Position numbers and translations under genes: made by a program
Shown here: in pieces, positions 43,008-52,702 of the stretch
How positions within the stretch are numbered: the stretch's first letter is position 1
How the letters are laid out: each line of letters starts with the position of its first letter
The notes under the pieces: model-generated
Database searches by the model: none
Seen by the model: only the letters and a program-made list of their open reading frames with translations
What the model was told of the DNA's origin: nothing
DNA from: Bacillota bacterium
GTDB lineage: Bacteria > Bacteroidota > Bacteroidia > Bacteroidales > Bacteroidaceae
Length of the DNA stretch: 64,000 nucleotides
Direction of reading: 5' to 3'
NCBI GenBank assembly: GCA_023664625.1
Contig: JAMPFD010000002.1
Coordinates: 1 to 64,000 of the forward strand

Positions 43008-46000
43008 ATGAAAAAACATTTATTCATTGCTGTCATAGCGACAGTTCTATCAGCCATGCCTGCCATGGGCAGCATGGTTCAACGGACTTATTCGCCGTTC
43101 TGTTTCTGGTACTGGATGTATGGTGCAGTGTCGAAACCGGCCATCAAGGCTGACCTTGAAACCATGAAATACGCAGGACTGCGCGGAACGTACCTCATGC
43201 CTATCCACGGAACGGACAGGAGACCTGAGTATCAGGGACAGGCAAACCAGTTGACACCGGCATTCTGGGACATGGTGGGATACTCCATGCAGCAGTGCGA
43301 CTCCCTCGGACTGGAACTCGGCATACATATCTGCGACGGCTTCGCCCTTGCCGGCGGACCGTGGTTTACTCCTGAGGAGTCCATGCAGAAAGTGGTATGG
43401 ACGGAAGAAATAGTAGAGACCGGCAATGCGAAAAGCGGTGCCAAGGGTTCCAAGACATACGGAAAGCGTGGAAAGAATCCTTCGCCTTACAAGTTCAGGA
43501 TTGACGCCTACAAGGGTGAAGGATATAAGGATATCGCCGCCTTCGCCGTCCCTGTGAGATACAAAAATGACGAAGTGAAGGCACTGAAGATGACAATGTC
43601 TGACGGAGTGGTGTCTGACGAGAAGAACATCATACGCTCCAACGCTCCGTGCTCATTCTCGTTTGAATTTCCGGCCGGCACCGTTGTCCGCGCCGTGGAG
43701 ATTACTCCGTCGGGAACAAATATACAGAACCAGCGCCTCAAGGTGGAATACAGCCTCAACGGCAAGGACTTCTCATACATCACCACATTCACCCCGGCAC
43801 GCCAGGGATGGCAGAACACTGCCGCCGCCACAACATTCGCACTGCCGGAATATCTCAAGGTGAACGGCAATTCGCCTCTGACACTGCGCTTCAGCTGGAC
43901 TCCTGACGGAACGGAACCCGGTTCAGAAGACCTTGATGCCGCAAAATGGAAGCCCACACTGCGTCTGAAAGGCATCCGCTTCTTCCGGAATCCCAAGATT
44001 CATCAGTGGGAAGGGAAGGCGGCTTACGCATGGCGCGTGGCTGAAGGTACCACTGAAAAGCAGGTGCCGGATGATTTCTGCCCTGCCCTGAATGACATTC
44101 TGCCACTTGAAATGGAGAGCGACGGTACAGTGAGCCTGCCCGGCAACTGCTCAGGAGCTTACCGCATAGTACGCATGGGCCACTGCTCCACAGGGCAGAC
44201 CAATGCCACTGCCGGCGGCGGCCGAGGTCTGGAGTGTGACAAATTCTCCAAGGCTGCGGTGAACAAGCTTGTAGACAACTGGTTCTGCAAGTTCATGGAA
44301 CTGCCGCATAGCAATACTGTCAAGTATCTGCACGTTGACTCCTGGGAGTGCGGATGCCAGAACTGGTCTTCCAATTTCGAAAAGGAATTCATGGCAAGAC
44401 GCGGCTACAGCATACGCCCGTGGATGCCGCTGTTTGCGGGAATTCCCGTTGTCAGCGCAAGTGAGAGTGAACGTGTGCTGCGTGATGTAAGACTTACCAT
44501 CAACGAACTGATACACGATGTCTTCTTCACAACAGTAAGAGACCGTGCCCACGAGATGGGAATGCTGTTCTCTTCCGAAAGCATCGCACCTACAATGGTG
44601 GCCGATGGCCTTGACCACTATAGGCATGCCGATCTCCCGATGGGAGAATACTGGCTCAATTCGCCTACACACGATAAGCCGAACGATATGTCTGACGCAA
44701 TCTCCGGTGCACATATCTACGGCAAGAATATTGTGCAGGCGGAGGGATTCACTGAGGTCCGTGGCGTATGGGATGAGGAGCCGGCTTCCATAAAAGCGCT
44801 CCTCGACCGCAATTTCGCCCTCGGCATGAACAGGCTTTTCTTCCATGTGAACACACATAACCCATGGATGGACAGGAAACCCGGCATGACGCTCGACGGC
44901 ATAGGACTGTTCTTCCAGCGCGACCAGACATGGATGCCTGAGGCCAAGCCTTTCGTCGACTATATAACAAGGTGCTCGGCACTCCTCCAGCAGGGACACC
45001 CCGTGCAGGACATCGCCGTATATACCGGCGACGAAATGCCACGGCGCTCCGTTCTTCCTGAACGTCTTGTCAGCCTGCTGCCAGGTATCTTCGGCAAGGA
45101 GCGTGTCGCTTCCGAGGCCGAAAGACTGGCAAATGCGGGACAGCCGATGGAGATAAGCCCTGTGGGCGTGAACCATTCCGCCGGCATTGTTGACCCGGCA
45201 AAGTGGGTGAACTGCATGCGCGGATACCAGTATGACTCTTTCAATCCTGACGTCCTGCTTAACCTTGCCACGGCAAAAGACGGATGCATGGTACTTCCAG
45301 GTGGTGCAAAATACCGCGTTGTAATAGTTCCGGCCGCACGTCCGATGAACCCTGACGGCATAATCAGTGAGGAGGCGAAAGCGAAAATCGAGGAGTTGCG
45401 CAATGCGGGAGTGGCCATAGTTGACAAGATATTCACTGATGACGATTTTTCCTGCTACGGACTGCAACGTGATGCCGTGCTTCCAAAAGACATCGCATAT
45501 ACCCACCGCAGCTCTGACAATGGGGATACATACTTCATAGCCAACCAGAAGAATGAGGATGTGACGTTCAAAGCGGTATTCCGCGACACCAACAACGGTA
45601 CACCTTATATATATAATGCTGTCACAAATACAGTTATGCCATGGACGACAGGCAACATATCCCTCCCTGCCAACGGTTCCTGCTTCGTCCTGTTCCCAAA
45701 GAACAGCGTGACAGAAATGCTTTCATGCCTGCCCGACCGGCCTGAAACTGTCACGGAAACAGCAGAGAACTGTCACGGAAACATCATCACGCTCAGCAAC
45801 CCTTACACTCTGAAACTCAGGGAAGCTGACACGACCATCACCCTCGACACGCTGAAAAGTTGGACAGAAATTGAGGAAGGGAACCTCCGCTACTTCTCCG
45901 GACATGGAAAATACTCCACAACCGTGAAACTGAAGAAGAAGCCTTCAGGCAATGAAACACTGCAGCTCGGCAAGGTGATGAACATTGCCCATGTATGGGT

Positions 46001-46238
46001 TAACGGCAATGACTGCGGCATTGTGTGGACAGCACCTTACGAAGCCAATATCGGCAAGGCTCTGAAGAAGGGAATGAACTTTATTGAAATAGAAGTCGTG
46101 AACACATGGGCAAACGCTCTCCGCGGCATGGATGAGGGCAAAGCGCCGTATGAAGGTATATGGACTAACGCACGGTACCGCATGGATAAGCCATATCTTC
46201 TTCCTGCTGGACTCCTCGGACCCGTAACTATCAAATAA
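43008..46238 (+). CDS. GH106 alpha-L-rhamnosidase
   Basis: 1076 residues with signal peptide (FIAVIATVLSAMPAMG). The GH106 front is clear: FWYWMYGAVSKPAIKADLET and GLELGIHICDGFALAGGPWF, then LHVDSWECGCQNWSSNFEKE in the catalytic barrel and AEGFTEVRGVWDEEPASIKA later; a C-terminal beta-sandwich includes VNGNDCGIVWTAPYE. It resembles BT0986, which removes rhamnose alpha-1,2-linked to arabinopyranose in RG-II. Calcium-dependent inverting hydrolase. It is followed closely (9 nt) by an O-acetylesterase, which fits deacetylation of the same side chain. Confidence 0.9.
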   Translation: MKKHLFIAVIATVLSAMPAMGSMVQRTYSPFCFWYWMYGAVSKPAIKADLETMKYAGLRGTYLMPIHGTDRRPEYQGQANQLTPAFWDMVGYSMQQCDSLGLELGIHICDGFALAGGPWFTPEESMQKVVWTEEIVETGNAKSGAKGSKTYGKRGKNPSPYKFRIDAYKGEGYKDIAAFAVPVRYKNDEVKALKMTMSDGVVSDEKNIIRSNAPCSFSFEFPAGTVVRAVEITPSGTNIQNQRLKVEYSLNGKDFSYITTFTPARQGWQNTAAATTFALPEYLKVNGNSPLTLRFSWTPDGTEPGSEDLDAAKWKPTLRLKGIRFFRNPKIHQWEGKAAYAWRVAEGTTEKQVPDDFCPALNDILPLEMESDGTVSLPGNCSGAYRIVRMGHCSTGQTNATAGGGRGLECDKFSKAAVNKLVDNWFCKFMELPHSNTVKYLHVDSWECGCQNWSSNFEKEFMARRGYSIRPWMPLFAGIPVVSASESERVLRDVRLTINELIHDVFFTTVRDRAHEMGMLFSSESIAPTMVADGLDHYRHADLPMGEYWLNSPTHDKPNDMSDAISGAHIYGKNIVQAEGFTEVRGVWDEEPASIKALLDRNFALGMNRLFFHVNTHNPWMDRKPGMTLDGIGLFFQRDQTWMPEAKPFVDYITRCSALLQQGHPVQDIAVYTGDEMPRRSVLPERLVSLLPGIFGKERVASEAERLANAGQPMEISPVGVNHSAGIVDPAKWVNCMRGYQYDSFNPDVLLNLATAKDGCMVLPGGAKYRVVIVPAARPMNPDGIISEEAKAKIEELRNAGVAIVDKIFTDDDFSCYGLQRDAVLPKDIAYTHRSSDNGDTYFIANQKNEDVTFKAVFRDTNNGTPYIYNAVTNTVMPWTTGNISLPANGSCFVLFPKNSVTEMLSCLPDRPETVTETAENCHGNIITLSNPYTLKLREADTTITLDTLKSWTEIEEGNLRYFSGHGKYSTTVKLKKKPSGNETLQLGKVMNIAHVWVNGNDCGIVWTAPYEANIGKALKKGMNFIEIEVVNTWANALRGMDEGKAPYEGIWTNARYRMDKPYLLPAGLLGPVTIK

Positions 46239-46247
46239 ACATAACCA

Positions 46248-47729
46248 ATGAAAAAACTTACAACATTACTGTTTCTGGCATTCTGCATGGCCACTGCCGC
46301 CAATGCAAAGATATGGATGCCTTCCATCTTCGACAGCGGAATGGTATTACAGCGTGAGACAAACGTAAAGCTGTGGGGCACCGCCGATGCAGGAAAAAGC
46401 GTCAGAGTGACCACCTCATGGAACAAGAAGACCTACCGCACCAGTACCGGTAGCGACGGCAGATGGAATATCTCCGTCGCTACTCCTGAAGCCGGCGGCC
46501 CATACACCGTGACAGTCTCTGACGGCGAGACACTGACTTTTGACAACGTACTCATAGGAGAGGTGTGGCTATGTGCCGGACAGTCAAACATGGAGATGCC
46601 CATGAAGGGCTTTCCTTCCCAGCCAATAGAGGGCGGTCCGGCGGATATCCTGCATTCTACCGACCCTCAGCTGCATGTCTTTCAGGCAAAGCGCATCAGC
46701 CGTGTGGAGCCTACCGATACAACCGTAGGACAGTGGAAGACCTCCGAACCTGAGGTCATACGCGACTTTGCCGCCACAGCCTACTATTTCGGACGTGAGC
46801 TGCGCCGCACCCTCAACGTGCCTGTAGGACTCATCGTGACGGCATGGGGCGGTTCTTCCTGTGAGTCATGGATTGCACGCGACTATGTAAAGCCGTTCGT
46901 AAACGAAAAATCTCCATTCCAGATTCCTTACCAACCGTCTGACATAAAGTCAAAGAACCGACAGCCCACGGTGCTCTTCAACGGCATGCTACATCCTGTC
47001 ATCGGCTACGGAATAAAGGGAGCCGTGTTCTATCAGGGCGAGGACAATGTGCCGCGATATGCCGACTACGCACAGCAGCTGCAGACAATGATTACCTGCT
47101 GGCGCGACAAATGGGGCATAGGAGAGTTTCCTTTCTACTACTGCCAGATAGCTCCGTACGACTACAGCATCATCAACTGGACCGTGAACTCCGCCCTGCT
47201 CCGCGAGCAACAGTACATCGCCGAGACGCAAATCCCCAATGCCGGCATGGCAGTGCTCATGGATGCAGGAATAGAGAAAGGCATTCATCCGCCAAAGAAA
47301 AGCATTGCAGGCGAACGCCTCGCCATGCTTGCACTTGTGAAGACCTACGAATGGAAGGGCGTAACGGCAGAATCGGCACGCTATAAGAGCATGACCGTTG
47401 AGGACGGCAAGGCCATTCTGGAATTTGAGCGCGACAAGATGAACCTCTACGGGGCAAACAGTTCGTTCACAAGCCATCTGTTTGAGATTGCCGGAGAAGA
47501 CCGTGTGTTCCACCCGGCTACAGTGGAGCTCCACAAGAGGAAGTTCCTTGCCGTCTACTCCCCTGAGGTAAAGAACCCCGTTGCCGTACGCTATGCCTTC
47601 AAGGACTGGTGCGAGGGCGACCTCTTCTGCGACGGCCTGCCTCTCTCTTCCTTCCGCACAGACAACTGGCCGGTGGAGGAACGCAAGACAGAAAGCACAG
47701 AGACAAAGGACTATGACAAGCAGAGATAA
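46248..47729 (+). CDS. SGNH-fold carbohydrate O-acetylesterase (sialate O-acetylesterase family)
   Basis: 493 residues, signal peptide (LLFLAFCMATAANA). The nucleophile block is LCAGQSNMEMPMKG (GQSN Ser) and the Asp-His pair is in DAGIEKGIHPPKK; AWGGSSCESWIA and FYQGEDN complete the family pattern. The beta-sandwich before the catalytic domain (LWGTADAGKSVRVTTS) is usual. Although named after sialic acid, these enzymes deacetylate many sugars; beside GH106, acetylated RG-II side chains are the likely target. It is placed between two glycosidases in one rightward unit. Confidence 0.88.
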   Translation: MKKLTTLLFLAFCMATAANAKIWMPSIFDSGMVLQRETNVKLWGTADAGKSVRVTTSWNKKTYRTSTGSDGRWNISVATPEAGGPYTVTVSDGETLTFDNVLIGEVWLCAGQSNMEMPMKGFPSQPIEGGPADILHSTDPQLHVFQAKRISRVEPTDTTVGQWKTSEPEVIRDFAATAYYFGRELRRTLNVPVGLIVTAWGGSSCESWIARDYVKPFVNEKSPFQIPYQPSDIKSKNRQPTVLFNGMLHPVIGYGIKGAVFYQGEDNVPRYADYAQQLQTMITCWRDKWGIGEFPFYYCQIAPYDYSIINWTVNSALLREQQYIAETQIPNAGMAVLMDAGIEKGIHPPKKSIAGERLAMLALVKTYEWKGVTAESARYKSMTVEDGKAILEFERDKMNLYGANSSFTSHLFEIAGEDRVFHPATVELHKRKFLAVYSPEVKNPVAVRYAFKDWCEGDLFCDGLPLSSFRTDNWPVEERKTESTETKDYDKQR

Positions 47730-47826
47730 CTCCTGAATATTGAGATATTACGCCGTTATGCCCATGTTTCATGGCACAGTGGCGTAACATCATAAAGAAA
47801 ACTCACTAACCAACAACACTATCAGC

Positions 47827-50412
47827 ATGAAAAAAAGAATATCACTCATACTACTCTTCACGGCCATGACTTTCCTCACCGGCGCGGCGCAGCAAGTGTG
47901 GAACTTCAACCTTGACTGGCGTTTCCACAGGGGAGAGGCAAAAGGTGCGGAGGCTGTAGGCTACGATGACAGCTCATGGGAGGTGGTATCAACGCCTCAC
48001 ACCGTACAGCTCATGCCTGCAGAGGACAGCGGATGCCGCAACTATCAGGGCGTGGCATGGTACAGGAAACGCTTCATTATGCCTGCCGCCCAATATGCCA
48101 ACGGCAAGGTCACGCTACAGTTTGAGGCCATCATGGGCAAGCAGGACATCTACGTCAACGGCAAACTTGTCAAGGAACATCTTGGCGGTTATCTGCCTGT
48201 CACCATAGACCTCACGGCTGCCGGCGTAAAAGCAGGAGACGAATGCCTCATCGCCGTGATGACGGACAACTCTGACGACAAGTCCTACCCTCCGGGAAAG
48301 AAACAGATGACACTTGATTTCTGCTATCACGGTGGCATCTACCGCGATGTATGGCTTACGGAACAGCCTGCCGTGCACATCACCGATGCCGTAGAGAAAG
48401 GTGAGGTGGCAGGAGGAGGAATCTTCGTGCATTATGCGAACATCTCAGAGAAAAGCGCAGAGGTTTATGTCAACACTGACATCGAGAACTCTCTTGACAA
48501 GCCACAGACCGTGACCGTCACCAACACTCTCCTTGACGCTGCGGGCAACAAAATAAAGGCTTGGACTACCAAACTCACCGTTCCCGCAAAGGGAAGTAAG
48601 ACCGTGAAGCAAGGCTCAAAGATAGCAAAACCGAACCTTTGGTCACCGGAAAAGCCGTATCTCTACACCATGCGGACACAGGTTCTTACAAACAAGGAAG
48701 TCGAAAAGCGTGACACAAAAATCGGCATCCGCAGCTTCGAGTTCAAGGGCAAGGACGGCTTCTGGCTCAACGGCAAACGCTACCGCCAGTTCATCGGTGC
48801 CAACCGCCATCAGGATTTTGCCTATGTCGGCAACGCCGTGCCTAACTCTCAGCAGCGCCGCGACGTGCAGAGACTGAAGGACTGTGGTTTCAACCTCATC
48901 CGAGTGGCACACTATCCGCAGGACCCGGCGTTCATGGATGCCTGCGACGAACTCGGAATATTCATCATTGTCGCAACTCCCGGATGGCAATACTGGAACA
49001 AAGCCCCTGAGTTTGCAGATAGAGTTCACCAAAACACACGCGACATCATACGCCGCGACCGCAATCATCCGTGCGTGCTCATGTGGGAACCTATCCTTAA
49101 CGAGACACGTTATCCTGAAGAGTTCGCCCTCGAAGCACTGAAGATTACCAAGGACGAGTACCCTTATCCATACCGTCCCGTAGCAGCTGCCGACCTCCAT
49201 AGCGCGGGAGTTCTTGAAAACTATGATGTCGTCTACGCATGGCCGGGCGACGATGAGAAGACGGAAGGATTGGAACTGAAGGCACAGCAACTGAACAAAA
49301 ACATGCTGACACGCGAGTTCGGCGAACTTGTCGATGACTGGTATGCTCACAACAACCTCAACCGCGCAAGCCGCTCATGGGGCGAGATTCCACAACTGAA
49401 GCAGGCACTCTCACTCTCCAACACCACACGCGACCAGCACCGCACCACAGGACTCTTCCTCGGCGGATGCCAGTGGCACCCGTTCGACCATCAGCGCGGT
49501 TACCACCCTGACCCTTACTGGGGAGGAAACTTCGATGCTTTCCGCCAGCCTAAGACCGCATATCACATGTTCCACTCGCAGATTCCTGCAACGGAGGGCG
49601 AGCCGATGGTGTACATCGCCCATGAGATGACCCAGTTCTCGGAGAACGATGTGGTGGTCTTCTCCAACTGCGACAGTGTCCGCCTGTCCATCTTTGACGG
49701 GGAGAAGTCATGGACACTCCCTGTGGAGAAATACGACGAAACCAGCCGTCCATACAACGCTCCTGTGGTCTTCAGGAACGTATGGGACTTCTTTGAGGCC
49801 CGAGAATACTCCTACAAGCAGCGCAACTGGCAGAAGGTGAACCTCGTGGCTGAAGGCATCATCGGCGGGAAAGTTGTCGCGACAATGAAGAAAATGCCTT
49901 CGCGCCGCAGCACGAAGCTCCGTCTCTACGCCGACGAGCGTGACAGAAAACTTGTCGCCGACGGATCTGACTTCATCGTTGTGGTATGTGAGGTGACCGA
50001 TGACAGCGGCAATGTGCGCCGCCTTGCCAAGGACATGGTAAAGTTCTCGATAGAAGGTCCGGCGGAAATCATCGGCGACGGTACCGATATAGGTGCCAAT
50101 CCGCGTCAGGTGGAATGGGGAAGCGCCCCTATACTCCTCCGTAGCACCACCACTCCGGGCAAGATAAAAGTGCATGCCGACGTGCTCTATCCGGGCACAC
50201 ACTCCCCTACCCCTTGCGACCTGGAGATAGAATCCGTACCTGCCGACTGCAAATTCGTGCGCGGACTTGGCATTGACGGAACAGCCGCAACAAAGATTTC
50301 AGGCAGCAGTTCTTCCTCCAACTCCGCCGCAAAGCAAATCTCAGAAGAGGAGAAGCAGCGCATGCTTCAGGAGGTTCAGGACCAGCAGGCTGACTTCGGT
50401 GTGGCAAAATAA
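47827..50412 (+). CDS. GH2 family glycoside hydrolase
   Basis: 861 residues with signal peptide (LLFTAMTFLTGAAQ). GH2 arrangement: jelly-roll (FNLDWRFHRGEAKGAEAVGY, GVAWYRKRF), immunoglobulin-like domain (LWSPEKPYLYTM), barrel with acid/base Glu in MWEPILNET and nucleophile Glu in LTREFGELVDD, then extra beta domains (about residues 600-830) and a low-complexity serine-rich tail. It differs from the other GH2 of the window in the catalytic surroundings and tail. RG-II loci use several GH2 enzymes (galactosidase, arabinopyranosidase, glucuronidase); which one this is cannot be told. Ends the rightward unit; a strong terminator follows. Confidence 0.87.
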   Translation: MKKRISLILLFTAMTFLTGAAQQVWNFNLDWRFHRGEAKGAEAVGYDDSSWEVVSTPHTVQLMPAEDSGCRNYQGVAWYRKRFIMPAAQYANGKVTLQFEAIMGKQDIYVNGKLVKEHLGGYLPVTIDLTAAGVKAGDECLIAVMTDNSDDKSYPPGKKQMTLDFCYHGGIYRDVWLTEQPAVHITDAVEKGEVAGGGIFVHYANISEKSAEVYVNTDIENSLDKPQTVTVTNTLLDAAGNKIKAWTTKLTVPAKGSKTVKQGSKIAKPNLWSPEKPYLYTMRTQVLTNKEVEKRDTKIGIRSFEFKGKDGFWLNGKRYRQFIGANRHQDFAYVGNAVPNSQQRRDVQRLKDCGFNLIRVAHYPQDPAFMDACDELGIFIIVATPGWQYWNKAPEFADRVHQNTRDIIRRDRNHPCVLMWEPILNETRYPEEFALEALKITKDEYPYPYRPVAAADLHSAGVLENYDVVYAWPGDDEKTEGLELKAQQLNKNMLTREFGELVDDWYAHNNLNRASRSWGEIPQLKQALSLSNTTRDQHRTTGLFLGGCQWHPFDHQRGYHPDPYWGGNFDAFRQPKTAYHMFHSQIPATEGEPMVYIAHEMTQFSENDVVVFSNCDSVRLSIFDGEKSWTLPVEKYDETSRPYNAPVVFRNVWDFFEAREYSYKQRNWQKVNLVAEGIIGGKVVATMKKMPSRRSTKLRLYADERDRKLVADGSDFIVVVCEVTDDSGNVRRLAKDMVKFSIEGPAEIIGDGTDIGANPRQVEWGSAPILLRSTTTPGKIKVHADVLYPGTHSPTPCDLEIESVPADCKFVRGLGIDGTAATKISGSSSSSNSAAKQISEEEKQRMLQEVQDQQADFGVAK

Positions 50413-50473
50413 TGCCGCAAAGGTATTCTCTCAGCATATTTGCACTTTTAACATCCGGACAAGATTATGGAAC

Positions 50474-50526
50474 GAGCCGTGCCAGAACTCAAAAAAAGAG
50501 TTTTGGCACGGCTCTTGATTTTTTAT
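50474..50526 (+). terminator. Rho-independent terminator after the GH2 gene
   Basis: 17-bp stem (GAGCCGTGCCAGAACTC, 50474-50490, and 50498-50514, one G-U pair) with an A7 loop, followed by TTGATTTTTTATAT. One of the strongest hairpins in the window. Confidence 0.9.
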
Positions 50527-50604
50527 ATATATTATTGATTATGTGAAACAGGAACTTTCATGTAGCGGGCTAAAAAAGAAACGTGCCCCATAAGCTTTAT
50601 TCAT

Positions 50605-51021
50605 TCAGCCCCACTTAAACAGAAGAATTTCATCTCCACTGCCATCACATTTCACTCTTAAATATTTCTTGCTTTTTGAACACCATGTGATTTGCAATAC
50701 AACATTCCGATCGGGAGTCCCGTCCAATTCGGAGATTACCAGAGACCGTCCTCCGTCGTATTCACAGAAACTCCATTTTCCCAATTGCTCTGTGTCATAT
50801 TGCTCTATGATGCACCGCCTGCTGCTCCCATGAAAAAAGAATGTCAACTGCCCTTTCCCGGCACTCTGCCCATTAATCTCCTCAGCACGCCATTCACCAT
50901 GAAAATCCGTACTTACAAGGGGGATATATTCGTCTTCTTTCTCACAAGAGACATTAAGCAATACGGCGAGAAGAAACAAGAGAATGTGAGGGTGGCATCT
51001 TTTCTTTATTTTCATGAACAT
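50605..51021 (-). CDS. Small lipoprotein, lipocalin-like in size
   Basis: Start at ATG 51021 or 51015; longer frames upstream run into the previous gene. A basic N-terminus and hydrophobic stretch end in a lipobox (LLNVSCEKED), so it is a membrane-anchored lipoprotein of about 138 residues. The mature part (FHGEWRAEEINGQSAGKGQL, then WSFCEYDGGRSLVISELDG) has the alternating strand pattern and a GEW start often seen in Bacteroidetes lipocalin-like lipoproteins. No family is certain. It begins about 10 nt after the end of the next lipoprotein gene, with which it forms a two-gene unit. Confidence 0.65.
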   Translation of the reverse strand: MFMKIKKRCHPHILLFLLAVLLNVSCEKEDEYIPLVSTDFHGEWRAEEINGQSAGKGQLTFFFHGSSRRCIIEQYDTEQLGKWSFCEYDGGRSLVISELDGTPDRNVVLQITWCSKSKKYLRVKCDGSGDEILLFKWG

Positions 51022-51031
51022 AATGACATCA

Positions 51032-51589
51032 TTAGAATGAACGATACTTATAACAAAGCTTTGCTTCGTCAGGGCTGCATGGTATCCAGTAATTACTTGG
51101 ATATGCCACACCTGACAAACTACTTATTACCTTATAGCAGTTTGTCGTAAGTGTATATGTCCCTGGCATATTTAGATTTTCTTCAAGTTCAACTCCTCTA
51201 ACTGGCTTTTCTGTTCCAACTGTTCCCGGGACATAACCGCATCTGTCATCTTCAACTGCCCGTACTACTTCATCATCAGGATTGTTTAGAACTATGGTTC
51301 CCCGAACTTTCACAACCTGGCATATATAAATACCGGATACATTATTAATGGCAGCACTATTTAAGAACACTTTCTGATTATTAAAAGTCTGGTGTGCCAC
51401 TTCTCCATTATACACTATCGTTTGCCAATCTGTGGCATAGAACGTAGCACTACTTTTTGCTTTTGCCTGAGACACACTGTTACCATACGCCGGTTCACTA
51501 TAAGAATTTACCGACTCAAACTCTTCATCACTGTTACATGAAATACATGCAAACAGACTAATCAAACTTAGTAATATTGACTTCTCCAT
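51032..51589 (-). CDS. Lipoprotein of unknown function
   Basis: 185 residues; signal peptide with lipobox (LFACISCNSD). The mature part is low in recognisable motifs, has several cysteines (CQV, RCGY, NCYK, IPCS, LCY) that could pair outside the cytoplasm, and an acidic linker after the lipid anchor (SDEEFE), which in Bacteroidetes can direct surface exposure. Codon use is AT-richer than in the glycosidase genes. First gene of a two-gene leftward unit with its own promoter. Confidence 0.7.
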   Translation of the reverse strand: MEKSILLSLISLFACISCNSDEEFESVNSYSEPAYGNSVSQAKAKSSATFYATDWQTIVYNGEVAHQTFNNQKVFLNSAAINNVSGIYICQVVKVRGTIVLNNPDDEVVRAVEDDRCGYVPGTVGTEKPVRGVELEENLNMPGTYTLTTNCYKVISSLSGVAYPSNYWIPCSPDEAKLCYKYRSF

Positions 51590-51693
51590 TTTATGTTACT
51601 TATTTTTAATGAGATTATACCCACTGTATTCCAATATTCAGCAAAATAGTCTGCTCCAACGAAATTTATTCGTAATGTATAACTTTATTGAAA

Positions 51694-51725
51694 CAAAAGT
51701 ACCTAAATTATGAGTATATGCCAAG
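51694..51725 (-). promoter_or_regulatory. Promoter of the lipoprotein pair
   Basis: Minus strand: CTTG (51722-51725), 20-nt spacer, TACTTTTG (51694-51701). Predicted start near 51686, giving a leader of about 97 nt. Confidence 0.65.
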
Positions 51726-52570
51726 TTCTTCTATAAAAAAACATATTACATTGTATTTTTTTAACAAAAGCCATGGAGATGGGTAAGTATTCAGCAGATT
51801 ATTGTCACTGATTTACCGTGCAATACAAATCAAAGGCAACTACAATTTTAAGCACAAGCACTCATTTATGAGTTAATTTTCAGCCGTCTACTATTGTAAC
51901 AAGTTGGTTTCTTGACATTTCGTTGTTTTATATCCGCTGAATAATTACAGAGACGGCAACTTCTCTGTCAAAGAACAGAACATCTCCTACTTTTTATCTC
52001 TCCTGCAGAACAGTTACAGAAGCCGTCACCTGCCATGAAAGAAATATCCAACAACAGCCGGAAATAAGAAAACTCACGGGCTTTTTGTCCTCTGAGAATC
52101 GCGTAGAATAAAATTTTCGTCAGTCGACTCCGAAAAAAACGAAAATTTCAAGATCCCCACAACCCATTGATAATCAGTATTATTTACTAAACCACGATAA
52201 ACGGCAGAAGGAAAAAGAAGGCAAAAGGTTACCTTTTGTGGGGTAAAAGGTAACGGTTGACCGTAGAAATGTACATCTTTTACCGAATCAGACTGTATGA
52301 CACAGCGTGAAAAGCATGAAAATCCATCAAAAACACCATGCTTTCGCCCGCTATGATAAATAGAACATTAGAAAACTCATGCAGAAATTCAGAGCCTCCG
52401 GCGGCCGGTACAGTGTTGGCAAAAAGTGACGGAATGAGATGCCGCACTAATCAAACCTAACTTCCATTTTCCGGTAGGAAAGCCTCATCACTCTGCAACG
52501 GCAAAAAGAAAAACACCTTACATTCAAAGAAAAAGCATGTGACATTGAAGACTTTTTCAAAAAAAAATAT
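51726..52570. other. Intergenic region between divergent lipoprotein and nagB units
   Basis: About 850 AT-rich bases with no supported gene. The GGTTACC repeat copy C lies at 52222-52260. No recognisable RNA gene or operator was found. Confidence 0.5.
52222..52260. repeat. GGTTACC 22-bp-phased repeat, copy C
   Basis: CAAAAGGTTACCTTTTG (52222-52238) is a palindrome with 8-bp arms around one T; the next unit TAAAAGGTAACGG follows with its core 22 bp downstream (52227 to 52249). This copy shows the cleanest unit of the family. Confidence 0.8.
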
Positions 52571-52578
52571 TATTTTTG
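52571..52578 (+). promoter_or_regulatory. Probable -7 box for nagB
   Basis: TATTTTTG fits TAnnTTTG. The -33 element is not clear at the normal distance. The leader to the nagB ATG would be about 118 nt. Confidence 0.5.
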
Positions 52579-52702
52579 CAGACAGGAACAAAAACATGCA
52601 TACTTTTGGCAGAATATGCAGGGATGGCCTTCGTGCATCAACCCCACCACATCATGACCTGCCATCGGCGCGCATAAACACAAACCAACAAACAACAAGA
52701 CC

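Noticed and set aside
44151..45506. 451-codon minus-strand open frame opposite the GH106 gene
   Set aside because: Shadow frame inside a gene with an intact signal peptide and catalytic domain.
47827..50412. Naming this GH2 as BT0983/BT0992-type with a defined substrate
   Set aside because: GH2 specificity cannot be read from the motifs available; only the family is supported.
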